Shown here piece after piece: positions 8,353 to 16,827 of a DNA stretch of 49,489 nt (within the stretch, counting starts at the first letter, position 1; each line of letters opens with the position of its first letter). The notes beneath the pieces are model-generated. The model saw nothing but the letters and a program-made list of their open reading frames with translations. It was not told where the DNA came from and ran no database searches. The stretch comes from Methanosuratincolales archaeon (lineage in GTDB: Archaea; Thermoproteota; Methanomethylicia; Methanomethylicales; Methanomethylicaceae). The position numbers and the translations under genes were made by a program. The stretch lies in contig JACIVQ010000004.1 in NCBI GenBank assembly GCA_014361445.1, positions 1-49,489 on the forward strand, in the 5' to 3' direction.

Positions 8353-8832
8353 ATGATGCCCGAATGGGGATATTCAACCTTGGAGTATGATCCTGACAAA
8401 ATGGCTAGGGCTAGTGGGAGGGACCTTCGCATTTCCCCAAAGGAGGCCAGAGAGATATGCAATGCTATAAGACACATGCGACTCGATGATGCTATAGAAT
8501 ATCTGAAGCGCGTGATCGACAAGAAGGAGGGGGTCCCCTATCGGAAGTTCAAAAGTAACGTTCCACATCACTCTGAGATAGCAAACAGATTTGGAATCCC
8601 CTCGGGCAGATATCCCGTCAAGGCTTGCTCTGAGATCCTCAAAGTGTTAGAGAACGCAAAGGCAAATGCCGAAAATAAGGGTCTCGACATAGAAAGTCTG
8701 CGCATCCGTCATGCATGCGCACAGGCTGCCATGAAGATAAGAAACTATATACCGCGCGCTTTCGGCAGAGCCACTCCTTTCTTCCATCCCTTGACCCACA
8801 TAGAAATTGTAGTTGAGGAGGTTGGCGCATGA
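8353..8832 (+). CDS. rpl22: Large ribosomal subunit protein L22
   Basis: A 159-residue archaeal L22 (uL22), an exit-tunnel protein. It shows ARASGRDLRISPKEAREICN, the AIEYLKRVIDKKEGVPYRKF segment, and the C-terminal hairpin with RAFGRATPFFHPLTHIEIVVEE split around the loop. Two ATG codons occur in tandem at 8353 and 8356. The stop overlaps the S3 start as ATGA. Confidence 0.97.
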   Translation: MMPEWGYSTLEYDPDKMARASGRDLRISPKEAREICNAIRHMRLDDAIEYLKRVIDKKEGVPYRKFKSNVPHHSEIANRFGIPSGRYPVKACSEILKVLENAKANAENKGLDIESLRIRHACAQAAMKIRNYIPRAFGRATPFFHPLTHIEIVVEEVGA

Positions 8833-9440
8833 GTATAGCAAAATTCTTTATCAACAAATCTTCAAAAAACATGATAATTGACAATTATCTCAGGAATGAG
8901 CTCAAGAGAGCGGGTTATGCCGGAGTAGAATTTCAAAAGACCCCCCTCGGGAACAGGGTTGTGATATATGCAGAGAGACCTGGTATGGTCATAGGTCGAC
9001 AGGGGGCTACCATAAGGGAACTTGCACACGTAATAGAAACTAAATACGGACTCGAAAACCCCCAGATAGCAGTCGTCCCTGTCCAAAACCCTGAATTAAA
9101 CGCCAGAATAATGGCAAGCAGAGTGGCCTCTGCCTTGGAAAGGGGCATACATTTCAGGAGGGCCGCATTCGTTGCGTTGAGGCAGATCATGGAAGCAGGC
9201 GCACGAGGCGCTGAAATAGTAATTCGGGGCAAGCTTTCAACCGAGCGTTCTAGGTATGAGAAGTTCAGGTCAGGGGCAATATTGAAGGCTGGAGAGCCAA
9301 AAAAGTATGCCGTTGACAGGGCTGTAACGAGCGTTCTCCTAAAGCCTGGCGTCTTTGGGATCCAAGTTAGCATATATCTGCCAGTTAAGACCGTCGACGA
9401 CATCTCCATTGTTGAAGCCCCACAGCAGGCGGCTGGGTGA
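8829..9440 (+). CDS. rps3: Small ribosomal subunit protein S3
   Basis: A 203-residue S3, which helps form the mRNA entry channel. The KH domain carries VIYAERPGMVIGRQGATIREL with the GxxG-like GRQG loop. The C-terminal domain has EIVIRGKLSTERSRYEKFRSG. The start ATG overlaps the L22 stop, indicating translational coupling. Confidence 0.97.
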   Translation: MSIAKFFINKSSKNMIIDNYLRNELKRAGYAGVEFQKTPLGNRVVIYAERPGMVIGRQGATIRELAHVIETKYGLENPQIAVVPVQNPELNARIMASRVASALERGIHFRRAAFVALRQIMEAGARGAEIVIRGKLSTERSRYEKFRSGAILKAGEPKKYAVDRAVTSVLLKPGVFGIQVSIYLPVKTVDDISIVEAPQQAAG

Positions 9441-9799
9441 TCGAATTGGCAATCTTTAGGATCCAAGAAATCAGGAAGATGAGCAAGGAGGAGCGGAGTA
9501 AGAAGCTCTCGGAACTCAGGGCCGAGCTCTCCAAAATGAAGGCAATGCAGGCCATGGGCGGCTCGCTAGAAAATCCCTCGCGAATAAGGCTGCTCAGGAA
9601 AACAATAGCCCAAATTCTCACAGTCAACCGGGAGGAGGAACTCGGGCTGAAGAGGGCTGAGCCGCGGGAGGAGCCTCCAGCCAAAGTTGCAAAGGGTTCG
9701 ACCAAAGAGGCACAGAAAGAAGTTTCCAAAACCAAAGCCGGGCCTGCTAAACCCCAAGTAAGTAACATTTACGAAAAAGAGGAATCGGAGGAAAAATAA
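9437..9799 (+). CDS. rpl29: Large ribosomal subunit protein L29 with a long charged tail
   Basis: The first ~70 residues are a normal L29 (IQEIRKMSKEERSKKLSELR, then NPSRIRLLRKTIAQILTV). About 50 further residues rich in Lys, Glu, Ala and Pro (EEPPAKVAKGSTKEA, ending EKEESEEK) have no counterpart in typical L29. GTG at 9437 overlaps the S3 stop. In many archaea the translation factor aIF1 follows here; in this window rnp1 follows at once. Confidence 0.93.
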   Translation: MIELAIFRIQEIRKMSKEERSKKLSELRAELSKMKAMQAMGGSLENPSRIRLLRKTIAQILTVNREEELGLKRAEPREEPPAKVAKGSTKEAQKEVSKTKAGPAKPQVSNIYEKEESEEK

Positions 9800-10078
9800 A
9801 TGAACGTTAATCCTTCAAACCTCATTTATCATGACCTCGTTGGTCTTCCAGCCAAAGTAGAGTTCTCCTCAGACCCTACCCAAATAGGCTTGGAAGGTAT
9901 GGTTGTTGACGAGACAAAGAATATGCTCGTTCTCTCCACCAAAAGAGGCTATAAGAAAGTCAGTAAAAAAAACGCTCTATTCACTTTTTACATACCTCAA
10001 CCAGTGACTGTAGACGGGACTAAGATCGCCTACCATCCAGCTGAACGTTTAAAGCGCATTCAAAGGAGGAAGAAGTAA
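9800..10078 (+). CDS. rnp1: RNase P protein component 1 (Rpp29/POP4)
   Basis: A 92-residue archaeal Rpp29, the RNase P subunit that supports 5' maturation of tRNAs. Signposts are LIYHDLVGLPAKV, GLEGMVVDETKNMLVL and the Sm-like barrel end KKVSKKNALFTF. It sits between L29 and S17 as in most archaea and abuts both genes with no gap. Confidence 0.95.
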   Translation: MNVNPSNLIYHDLVGLPAKVEFSSDPTQIGLEGMVVDETKNMLVLSTKRGYKKVSKKNALFTFYIPQPVTVDGTKIAYHPAERLKRIQRRKK

Positions 10079-10399
10079 ATGTCACAGACGTTGAAGGAGA
10101 CAAAGTCTACCCAATGTTCCGACAAGAACTGTCCATTCCATGGAAGCTTATCCATTAGAGGGAAGACCCTGACCGGTCGAGTTGTTAGTGATAGGATGCA
10201 CAAAACGGTCGTCGTCCAAGTCGATTATCTTTACTACTACCCCAAATACAGGAGATATGCAAAACGGAGGTCAAAGATCCACGCACACAACCCTCCATGT
10301 GTGGGCGCAACGAAGGGGGACGTCGTCAAGATAGCTGAATGCCGCCCCCTCAGCAAGACTGTGGGCTTCGTCGTAGTTGAAAAGTTTGGTGGTGAATGA
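10079..10399 (+). CDS. rps17: Small ribosomal subunit protein S17
   Basis: A 106-residue archaeal S17. The OB-fold has [20 protein letters not shown] and [15 protein letters not shown]. The N-terminal extension has [10 protein letters not shown], a short Cys/His segment seen in archaeal homologues. It directly follows rnp1 after a GGAGGAAGAAG ribosome-binding site. Confidence 0.96.
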   Translation: MSQTLKETKSTQCSDKNCPFHGSLSIRGKTLTGRVVSDRMHKTVVVQVDYLYYYPKYRRYAKRRSKIHAHNPPCVGATKGDVVKIAECRPLSKTVGFVVVEKFGGE

Positions 10400-10401
10400 G
10401 G

Positions 10402-10830
10402 ATGGCAAAGAGAGGGAAGGGTCTCGGTGGTGGTATAACCTACAGACCAGGAATAAGTCCTGGTTTGCCCATGGGTGCCTTATTGAAATGCGCAGATAAC
10501 AGCGGAGCCAAGATAGTCCAGCTCATTGGTGTTCCTAAGATTAAAAGCAGGATCCGCCGCCTCTCAGCAGCTTCCGTTGGAGACAAAGTAATAGTCTCCG
10601 TTAAGGAAGGCACGCCAGAAGTTCGCCGCCAGATATTTCACGCCGTCATAATAAGACAAAGAAAACCCTTCAGAAGGCTAGACGGGACGTGGATTCAATT
10701 TGAAGATAATGCGGCTGTGATCGTTACAGAGGATGGTGAATGTAAGGGTACCGAGATAAGAGGGCCTGTGGCAAAGGAAGCCGCCGAGCGATGGCCAAAA
10801 GTCGCAGGTCTAGCATCGATGGTAATTTGA
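10402..10830 (+). CDS. rpl14: Large ribosomal subunit protein L14
   Basis: An L14 of about 142 residues, part of the factor-binding and intersubunit face. It has LKCADNSGAKIVQLIGVP, GDKVIVSVKEGTPEVRRQ and the conserved end GPVAKEAAERWPKVAGLAS. The start is taken at the ATG giving MAKRGKGLGG, seven bases after GGTGGTG. An in-frame ATG at 10396 would add two residues. Confidence 0.96.
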   Translation: MAKRGKGLGGGITYRPGISPGLPMGALLKCADNSGAKIVQLIGVPKIKSRIRRLSAASVGDKVIVSVKEGTPEVRRQIFHAVIIRQRKPFRRLDGTWIQFEDNAAVIVTEDGECKGTEIRGPVAKEAAERWPKVAGLASMVI

Positions 10831-10840
10831 GGTGTTATAT

Positions 10841-11206
10841 ATGACCAGTATTAAACCTAAACTCCAAAGGAAACCTGCCCCACTCCATTTAAGGAGAAAG
10901 AATATGCGTGCCCCTCTCTCAGATGAGCTAAGAGAACGCTACGGAACTAGAACCGCCGCTCTTCGGAAGGGAGATACTGTACTAATAGTGAGAGGTGACT
11001 ATAAAGGGCACGAGGGGAAGGTCTCATCAATAGACCTATCAAAAATGCGTATAACAGTTGAGGGCGTGACAATGAAGAAGACAGATGGAACGACCAAGCC
11101 GGTCCCAATCAAGCCTTCTAAAGTCATAATCACAAAACTTGATCTCTCCGACAAGAAACGGAAAGAGATCTTTGAATCAAGACTAAAGCGGAGGGAATCC
11201 TCTTGA
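10841..11206 (+). CDS. rpl24: Large ribosomal subunit protein L24
   Basis: An archaeal L24 (eukaryotic L26 type) of about 121 residues. LHLRRKNMRAPLSDELRERY is the archaeal/eukaryotic N-terminal extension. The KOW domain has LRKGDTVLIVRGDYKGHEGKV. TGAGGTG lies seven bases before ATG 10841, so that start is preferred over GTG at 10832. The stop overlaps the TTG start of S4e. Confidence 0.96.
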   Translation: MTSIKPKLQRKPAPLHLRRKNMRAPLSDELRERYGTRTAALRKGDTVLIVRGDYKGHEGKVSSIDLSKMRITVEGVTMKKTDGTTKPVPIKPSKVIITKLDLSDKKRKEIFESRLKRRESS

Positions 11207-11937
11207 AGCGACACTTGAAGACTTACCCTGCACCTCGTTTCTGGCCGATCAGAATAAAAGAAAGGGAATTTACTGTCCGTCCTTCCCCTGGTCCACATCC
11301 CGTGAACTACTCCATCCCATTAGGGATAGTGTTGAGGGACGTCCTAAATTATGCCACGACCATCGGGGAAGCAAAGAAGATACTCTCTGAAAGGAAAGTA
11401 ATGGTGGATGGCAAAGTCAGGACTGACTACAAATATCCGTTGGGACTAATGGATGTTTTGTATCTTCGTCCATCCAATGAGTATTATAGGGTCCTCCCCC
11501 ACCCCGTAAAGAAGCTATCTTTAGTAAAAATATCCCCCGAGGAAGCCACCTTCAAGTTAGTAAGGGTGGCGGGGAAGCGGATACTCAAAGGTGGGAGGGT
11601 TCAGCTGAACTTTCATGACGGGAGAACATATAGCATAAAGGTCGACGACCCCTTCAACATCCAAGTTGGATATAAGATATACGATGCTGTGAAACTTACC
11701 ATACCTGATGGGGAGATCGCCGATCACATACCTCTCGAACCTGGGACTTTTGTATGCGTAATAGGTGGTAGCAACATAGGCAAATATGGGGAAGTAGTAG
11801 AGCTCCCGGCGACTAGAAGCAAAGACCAATTAGTCAAGGTCAGAATAGAGGGTGTTGAAAGTACCGTTACGCTTAAGTACTTATTCCCGATAGGTAAGGG
11901 AAGTCCAATAATAAACATTAGTGGAGAAGTGGCGTAA
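11203..11937 (+). CDS. rps4e: Small ribosomal subunit protein S4e
   Basis: A 244-residue S4e, specific to archaea and eukaryotes. It has the N-terminal RHLKTYPAPRFWPI, an S4-like RNA-binding domain (ATTIGEAKKILSERKVMVDG), the central domain with YPLGLMDVL, and a C-terminal KOW segment (ITGG-like CVIGGSNIGKYGEVVEL). TTG at 11203 overlaps the L24 stop. Confidence 0.96.
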   Translation: MKRHLKTYPAPRFWPIRIKEREFTVRPSPGPHPVNYSIPLGIVLRDVLNYATTIGEAKKILSERKVMVDGKVRTDYKYPLGLMDVLYLRPSNEYYRVLPHPVKKLSLVKISPEEATFKLVRVAGKRILKGGRVQLNFHDGRTYSIKVDDPFNIQVGYKIYDAVKLTIPDGEIADHIPLEPGTFVCVIGGSNIGKYGEVVELPATRSKDQLVKVRIEGVESTVTLKYLFPIGKGSPIINISGEVA

Positions 11938-11939
11938 AC

Positions 11940-12491
11940 ATGTCCGAGGGTGCTAAGGCCACTGAAGTTGGCCAATCGAACCCCATGCGATCAATAAGGA
12001 TCGGCAAGGTAGTTGTGAATATAGGGGTAGGGGAAGGAGGAGAACGTCTAGAGAAAGCCATGACCGTCCTCGAGTCCCTAACAGGAGCAAAGCCCTGCCC
12101 AAGGCGGGCTAAGAAAACCATAAGGGATTTTGGCGTAAGAAGGGGAGAAAACATCGGCTGCGTAGTCACGCTTAGGGGAGAAAAAGTTGAGGACTTTCTT
12201 AGAAGAGCTTTTGACTCCAGAAAGAACAGGCTAAAGGAGTCTTCTTTTGACGATTATGGCAACATCTCGTTTGGAATAACTGAGCACATAAACTTGCCCG
12301 GCACTAAATATGATCCATCGCTTGGAATATTCGGCATGAACGTCTGCATCGTTTTGGAAAGACCAGGTTACAGGGTCTCGAGGAGGCGTTACCGTCCATC
12401 AAAAATTGGACGCAATCACCGCGTAACGAAGGAGGAAGCCATCGCATTCATGACCGAGCGGTTTGGCATCAAAGTTGAGAGGGGGGCCTAA
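11940..12491 (+). CDS. rpl5: Large ribosomal subunit protein L5
   Basis: A 183-residue L5, which binds 5S rRNA at the central protuberance. Signposts are [37 protein letters not shown]-like [17 protein letters not shown], and the C-terminal [20 protein letters not shown]. It begins 2 bases after the S4e stop. Confidence 0.96.
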   Translation: MSEGAKATEVGQSNPMRSIRIGKVVVNIGVGEGGERLEKAMTVLESLTGAKPCPRRAKKTIRDFGVRRGENIGCVVTLRGEKVEDFLRRAFDSRKNRLKESSFDDYGNISFGITEHINLPGTKYDPSLGIFGMNVCIVLERPGYRVSRRRYRPSKIGRNHRVTKEEAIAFMTERFGIKVERGA

Positions 12492-12493
12492 AT

Positions 12494-12661
12494 ATGGGAA
12501 AAATCCGGAAACCAAAGGAAAGGAAGTTTGGCAAGGGCAGCCGTGTCTGCAAGCGCTGCGGATCAAAAGGTAGCACCCTTATAAGGAGATACGGTCTCAA
12601 CATCTGCCGCCAGTGTTTCAGGGAGGCTGCGGAGACCTTAGGCTTCAAGAAGTACATGTAG
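12494..12661 (+). CDS. rps14: Small ribosomal subunit protein S14 (zinc type)
   Basis: A 55-residue protein with the N-terminus [15 protein letters not shown]. It has the two zinc-ligand pairs CKRC at residues 19-22 and CRQC at 38-41, spaced as in archaeal S14 and eukaryotic S29. It begins 2 bases after the L5 stop and is followed by S8, the expected spc order. Confidence 0.96.
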   Translation: MGKIRKPKERKFGKGSRVCKRCGSKGSTLIRRYGLNICRQCFREAAETLGFKKYM

Positions 12662-12665
12662 GTGC

Positions 12666-13064
12666 ATGACCATGTGGGTGCAGGATCCGCTGGCTAATGT
12701 TCTGATAAATATCATGAATAGCGAGGAGCGAGGCAGGAGCGAGTGTATAGTCACTCCCGCTCCAAAGCTCGTAGCGAACGTGCTTCGCGTCCTCCAGAGA
12801 CATGGTTATATCGGCGAGTTCGAGTTTATTGACGATGGTCGTTTAGGAAAATTGAGGATTCAACTACTCGGCAGGATCAACAAATGTGGCGTCATAAAGC
12901 CCTACTTTTCAGTCTCTTACAAAGAGATTGACAATTACGTTTACCAATATCTCCCTGCAAAGGACATTGGGATCCTCATATTGACCACCCCAAAGGGGAT
13001 CTTAACTCACAGGGAAGCCATCTCTAACAAAATTGGTGGTCGCCTATTGGCCTATGTCTACTAG
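12666..13064 (+). CDS. rps8: Small ribosomal subunit protein S8
   Basis: An S8 of about 130 residues that binds the central domain of 16S rRNA. It has DPLANVLINIMNSEERGRSE and the C-terminal GILILTTPKGILTHREA motif typical of archaeal S8. Two in-frame ATG codons (12666, 12672) compete as starts; the shorter product begins MWVQDPLANVL. Confidence 0.96.
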   Translation: MTMWVQDPLANVLINIMNSEERGRSECIVTPAPKLVANVLRVLQRHGYIGEFEFIDDGRLGKLRIQLLGRINKCGVIKPYFSVSYKEIDNYVYQYLPAKDIGILILTTPKGILTHREAISNKIGGRLLAYVY

Positions 13065-13073
13065 GTGATGGCA

Positions 13074-13601
13074 ATGACGAACTCATCATTATCTTTAAAG
13101 ATTCCAGAAGGGGTTAGCGTCTCACTGCAGGGATCATCAGTTACTGTCTCTGGCCCAAAGGGCACTATCTCAAAGGACTTCGCACACTCTGGGCTCAAGT
13201 TCACAAGAACTGAGGACTCCATAGTGTTGACCGCCTCTGGCAAAGGAAAGCGCTCCAAGGCAATCCTTGGGACAATAGCCTCCCACATAAAGAATATGTT
13301 CAAGGGAGTTACAGAGGGTCACCACTACACAATGAAGGTGATTTATGCCCACTTTCCAATTACTGTCAAGGTGGCAGGGAGAGAGGTTCACATAGAGAAC
13401 TTCATGGGAGAACGATCTAAACGGGTAGCCAAAATAGTTGGTAATGTCAAGATAACGGTCAGCGGGGACGAGATTATTCTCGAAGGAATAGATAAAGAGG
13501 AAGTGGGTCAGACCGCTGCCAACATACACTTGGCAACCCACGTCAAGAAGATGGATCCCCGCGTCTTCCAAGATGGCATCTATCTTGTGGAGAGGAGGTA
13601 G
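13074..13601 (+). CDS. rpl6: Large ribosomal subunit protein L6
   Basis: An L6 of about 175 residues with the usual two-domain repeat: LKIPEGVSVSLQGSSVTVSG in the first half and FPITVKVAGREVHIENFMGE in the second. The first half also contains the archaeal FKGVTEGHHYTMKVIYAHFP segment. The start is taken at ATG 13074, which follows GGTGATGG; ATG 13068 is possible. Confidence 0.96.
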   Translation: MTNSSLSLKIPEGVSVSLQGSSVTVSGPKGTISKDFAHSGLKFTRTEDSIVLTASGKGKRSKAILGTIASHIKNMFKGVTEGHHYTMKVIYAHFPITVKVAGREVHIENFMGERSKRVAKIVGNVKITVSGDEIILEGIDKEEVGQTAANIHLATHVKKMDPRVFQDGIYLVERR

Positions 13602-13606
13602 GTCAC

Positions 13607-14200
13607 ATGTCCGATCCAGACAAATTGGTTAGGGCTTTAAAGATCAGAGAGAAGATCTCTCAGAGAAGGCCAGATTTCATCAGACAAGAGGCTAACAGGT
13701 TCCCGCGCTTGGGAGAAAAGTGGCGGAGCTGTACGGGTATCAGGTCAAAGATGCGGCTAAAGAAGAAGGGCAGGGCTGCTATCGTCGAACCAGGATACAG
13801 GGGTCCTGTATTGGCTAGAGGACTTCACCCCTCCGGGAAACGCGAGGTCCTGGTATACAATGTTGAGGATCTGGGCAAAATAAACCCCGCAACAGACGTC
13901 ATTAGAATAGCGTCCACTGTTGGAAAAAGGAAGAGGCTCGAGATCATTGAAAAATCAAAAACCTTGGGTGTAACTGTAGTAAACATTCGCCCCTCCGAGA
14001 AGGCGCTTTTAGAAAAACCAGAGGAGCCTTCGAAAGAAGTTAAAGAGAAAGAAAAAGAGAAAGAAAAGGAAATTAAAGGAAAGGAGCCCGAAGAAGAGCT
14101 TCCAAAAGAGGCAGAGGGGGCGGAAAAGGAAACGGTGGAGAGAAAAGAAGAGGAATGGTCTGCTGAAAGAGAAGAGAAAGAGTTGGAGGGTCGAGAATGA
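13607..14200 (+). CDS. rpl32e: Large ribosomal subunit protein L32e with an acidic-basic tail
   Basis: Residues 1-130 are a normal L32e (FIRQEANRFPRLGEKWRSC, GYRGPVLARGLHPSG, VIRIASTVGKRKRLEI). About 65 extra residues form an almost pure Glu/Lys tail (KEKEKEKEKEIKGKEPEEEL and onward to EEKELEGRE). Family members usually end near the folded core. The stop overlaps the L19e start as ATGA. Confidence 0.93.
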   Translation: MSDPDKLVRALKIREKISQRRPDFIRQEANRFPRLGEKWRSCTGIRSKMRLKKKGRAAIVEPGYRGPVLARGLHPSGKREVLVYNVEDLGKINPATDVIRIASTVGKRKRLEIIEKSKTLGVTVVNIRPSEKALLEKPEEPSKEVKEKEKEKEKEIKGKEPEEELPKEAEGAEKETVERKEEEWSAEREEKELEGRE

Positions 14201-14631
14201 GTCTTAGGATTCAGCGCAGGATCGCCGCAAAAGTCTTGAAGGTTGGCGAGAGCAGGGTTTGGATGGACCCGGAACGCTTTGAAGACATTAGCATGGCTAT
14301 CACCCGAGACGACATTCGCGCATTGATCAAAGAAGGTGCCATAAAGGCCACTCCTGAAGCGGGAATAAGCCGTGGCAGATACAGGCGCATCCGTCAGCAA
14401 AAGAGAAAGGGCCTCAGGAAGGGTTACGGCAGTAGAAAAGGTCCCGTGGAGGATGATGATTGGACCGAAAGGATACGGTCTATAAGGGAGTTCCTCCGTC
14501 TTCTCAGGAAGCGGCGAATAATCACTCCATCGGTTTATAGGATGCTTTATATTAAGGCTAAAGGCGGGGCTTTTCACGACAAGAGGCAACTCAAGACTTA
14601 CATAGAAGAACATAACCTAGCGAGGAGGTAA
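14197..14631 (+). CDS. rpl19e: Large ribosomal subunit protein L19e
   Basis: A 144-residue L19e, specific to archaea and eukaryotes. It has QRRIAAKVLKVGESRVWMDP, the basic stretch SRGRYRRIRQQKRKGLRKGY, and RRIITPSVYRMLYIKAKGG. It overlaps L32e by 4 bases and is followed by L18 after a GGAGG site. Confidence 0.96.
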   Translation: MSLRIQRRIAAKVLKVGESRVWMDPERFEDISMAITRDDIRALIKEGAIKATPEAGISRGRYRRIRQQKRKGLRKGYGSRKGPVEDDDWTERIRSIREFLRLLRKRRIITPSVYRMLYIKAKGGAFHDKRQLKTYIEEHNLARR

Positions 14632-14635
14632 AAAA

Positions 14636-15226
14636 TTGGCAAAAGGACCGACTTATAGGGTTGCATTCCGGAGGAGACGAGAGGGGAGGACCGACTACCA
14701 CCTCAGGAAGCGCCTCGTCTCCAGTAGGAAGCCTAGACTCGTAGTAAGAAAGTCCCTCAAGCACTTGTCCGTCCAACTGGTGGAGGCAAGGGTTGATGGA
14801 GATAGGGTGTTGGCAAGTGCAACAACTATTGAACTGAAGGAATTTGGCTGGAAGGGTGGTACTGGCAACCTCCCTGCAGCTTACCTTGTGGGCTTCCTCT
14901 TGGGCAAGCGCGCACTGAGTAAAGGGTTTGAGACCGCGGTGTTAGATCTAAATGGTTATCCCATCACGAAGGGTAGCCGTCTATTTGCTGCCCTCAAAGG
15001 GGCGCTAGACGCTGGAATGCAGATTCCACATAGCGAGGAGATACTCCCTGCTGATGAGCGCATTAAGGGAGAGCACATTGCCAAATATGCAGAATTGCTA
15101 CAGAGGGAGAACCCTGCGAAATACCAGTCCCAATTCTCCAAGTACATCAGCATCGGTCTCCCGCCAGAGAGTATAGTCCAACACTTCGAAACGGTTAAGG
15201 AGACTATTTCAAAGAAGGTGAAATGA
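14636..15226 (+). CDS. rpl18: Large ribosomal subunit protein L18
   Basis: A 196-residue archaeal L18 (eukaryotic L5 homologue), the second 5S rRNA binder. It has YRVAFRRRREGRTDYHLRKR, RPRLVVRKS-like KPRLVVRKSLKHLSVQLVEA, and the C-terminal IKGEHIAKYAELLQ. The TTG start follows AGGAGGTAAAAAA. Confidence 0.96.
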   Translation: MAKGPTYRVAFRRRREGRTDYHLRKRLVSSRKPRLVVRKSLKHLSVQLVEARVDGDRVLASATTIELKEFGWKGGTGNLPAAYLVGFLLGKRALSKGFETAVLDLNGYPITKGSRLFAALKGALDAGMQIPHSEEILPADERIKGEHIAKYAELLQRENPAKYQSQFSKYISIGLPPESIVQHFETVKETISKKVK

Positions 15227-15227
15227 A

Positions 15228-15833
15228 ATGGCATATCAACAGTCGCAATGGGTTCCGAGAACCACTCTCGGTAAACTTGTCTTGGAAGGAAAGATCACCA
15301 GTATCAAGGAGGTCTTCGAACAGAACATACCGATTAAGGAGCCAGAGATTATCGACGCTTTACTTCCGGATATAAAGCACGAAGTCCTTGACGTTGGGAT
15401 AGTTCAAAAACAGACGGACGCTGGCGAAATCACAAAATTCAAGATCGGGGTCGTAATCGGAAACTTTGATGGTTACATTGGCATAGGAACCGGCAAATCA
15501 AAACAGATGAGATTTGCAATAGACAAAGCCATAGCCAATGCGAAGCTCAACATAACCCCTGTCAGGAGGGGTTGTGGGCATTGGAAATGCCCCTGCGGGA
15601 ACCCTCACAGTCTTCCCTTTGTCGTCACAGGTAAGAGCGGCAGCGTCACCGTAACCCTCATTCCTGCGCCGAAAGGGGTAGGATTAGTTGGTGGTGCAGC
15701 CGCAAAAACCTTGTTGACCTTTGCAGGGATCAAGGACGCTTGGGTCGTTTCCAGGGGCGAGACAAGAACTACCATGAACTTTGCAGGGGCTGTTTATGAC
15801 GCCCTGAGGAACACTTACAGATTTAAGAAATGA
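15228..15833 (+). CDS. rps5: Small ribosomal subunit protein S5
   Basis: A 201-residue archaeal S5. The double-stranded RNA-binding-like domain has KIGVVIGNFDGYIGIGTGKS. The archaeal insert RRGCGHWKCPCGNPHSLPF holds three cysteines, and the C-terminal domain has KGVGLVGGAAAKTLLTFAGI. It begins 1 base after the L18 stop. Confidence 0.97.
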   Translation: MAYQQSQWVPRTTLGKLVLEGKITSIKEVFEQNIPIKEPEIIDALLPDIKHEVLDVGIVQKQTDAGEITKFKIGVVIGNFDGYIGIGTGKSKQMRFAIDKAIANAKLNITPVRRGCGHWKCPCGNPHSLPFVVTGKSGSVTVTLIPAPKGVGLVGGAAAKTLLTFAGIKDAWVVSRGETRTTMNFAGAVYDALRNTYRFKK

Positions 15834-15844
15834 TGGTGGTAACG

Positions 15845-16303
15845 ATGAAGTTATTCCTCGCGATTCGAATTAGAGGTCTGACGGGTGTTTCCCCAGAGAT
15901 GCTGGATGTACTAAACCGCTTGAATGTCCCAAGAAAACACAACGCCTCACTCATTCCTGATACCCCCTCCATGGTTGGCATGCTTAAGAAGGCATCAGAT
16001 TACATAACCTGGGGGGAGATAAACAGAGAGAGCCTTATCGCCCTCCTTAAAAAAAGGGGACGGTTAGAGGGCAATAAACGGATCACTGAAGAGTCCCTCA
16101 GAAAAATTGGATTCAATAGCTTCGAAGAACTGGCAGACAAGATCATTGCTGATGGGAAGGTCCCCCCACCAATCAAAAAAACCTTCAGGCTCACACCTCC
16201 AAGTGGGGGCTTCAAGGGTCCTATAACTAAACATGTAAATGAGGGTGGCGAACTGGGCTATAGGGGCGAGGCAATAAACCAACTCTTGTCAAAGATGATA
16301 TAA
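15845..16303 (+). CDS. rpl30: Large ribosomal subunit protein L30
   Basis: An archaeal L30 of about 152 residues (eukaryotic L7 type). It has FLAIRIRGLTGVSPEMLDVL, LNRLNVPRKHNASLIPDTP and the C-terminal FRLTPPSGGFKGPI. ATG 15845 is preferred because GGTGG lies 5 bases before it and the product begins MKLFLAIRIRG. ATG codons at 15830 and 15833 overlap the S5 stop. Confidence 0.95.
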   Translation: MKLFLAIRIRGLTGVSPEMLDVLNRLNVPRKHNASLIPDTPSMVGMLKKASDYITWGEINRESLIALLKKRGRLEGNKRITEESLRKIGFNSFEELADKIIADGKVPPPIKKTFRLTPPSGGFKGPITKHVNEGGELGYRGEAINQLLSKMI

Positions 16304-16323
16304 AAGGTGAAAAAACAAAAACT

Positions 16324-16335
16324 AAAAATATATTA
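16324..16335 (+). promoter_or_regulatory. TATA box of rpl15-secY
   Basis: AAAAATATATTA lies 45-56 bases before the rpl15 ATG at 16380, in the 76-base gap after L30. Confidence 0.55.
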
Positions 16336-16379
16336 GTGAACGTCTTTCTGATTATCGCTAATCTCAGTGGTGTTTACAA

Positions 16380-16814
16380 ATGGTAGTTCGAAGGGATCGT
16401 AAAGTCAGGCGGCAACGGGGCTCTAGACTTTATGGTTGGGGTCAGGTTGGGCAGCATAGAAAGTCTGGAACCCGAGGAGGATTTGGTAACGCAGGCCTTC
16501 ACAAACACAAGTGGAGCTGGACGGTGAAGTATGGAAAGGATCACTTTGGAAAATACGGGTTTGTGAGGCCGCCTGCCGTGTCAAAGCCTGTTAGATCAAT
16601 AAATGTAGGATCACTGGCCACACTGGTTCAGGGCAAAATACTTGAAAAAGACGATAAAGGTAGGGCTGTTTTGGACTTAAGTGCCTTGGGCTACGACCGG
16701 CTGCTTGGAAGCGGGAAGATAGACTTTTCTATTGTGGTAAAGACTAACCATGCCTCAGAGATAGCGAAGAGAAAGATCGCTGAAGCTGGTGGGGAAGTCA
16801 TCGTAGCAGGATGA
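16380..16814 (+). CDS. rpl15: Large ribosomal subunit protein L15
   Basis: A 144-residue archaeal L15 with the Gly/Arg-rich rRNA-binding N-terminus (RRQRGSRLYGWGQVGQHRKS, TRGGFGNAGLHKHKWSW) and the folded end LSALGYDRLLGSGKI. It has its own TATA box after a 76-base gap and lies just before secY, the standard spc order. Confidence 0.96.
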   Translation: MVVRRDRKVRRQRGSRLYGWGQVGQHRKSGTRGGFGNAGLHKHKWSWTVKYGKDHFGKYGFVRPPAVSKPVRSINVGSLATLVQGKILEKDDKGRAVLDLSALGYDRLLGSGKIDFSIVVKTNHASEIAKRKIAEAGGEVIVAG

Positions 16815-16827
16815 GGTAGCGGTAATC

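Noticed and set aside
13825-14613. Long minus-strand open frame of 262 codons opposite L32e/L19e
   Set aside because: It is the antisense shadow of the Glu/Lys-rich L32e tail and L19e, with Ser/Phe-rich low-complexity sequence and no homology I recognise.
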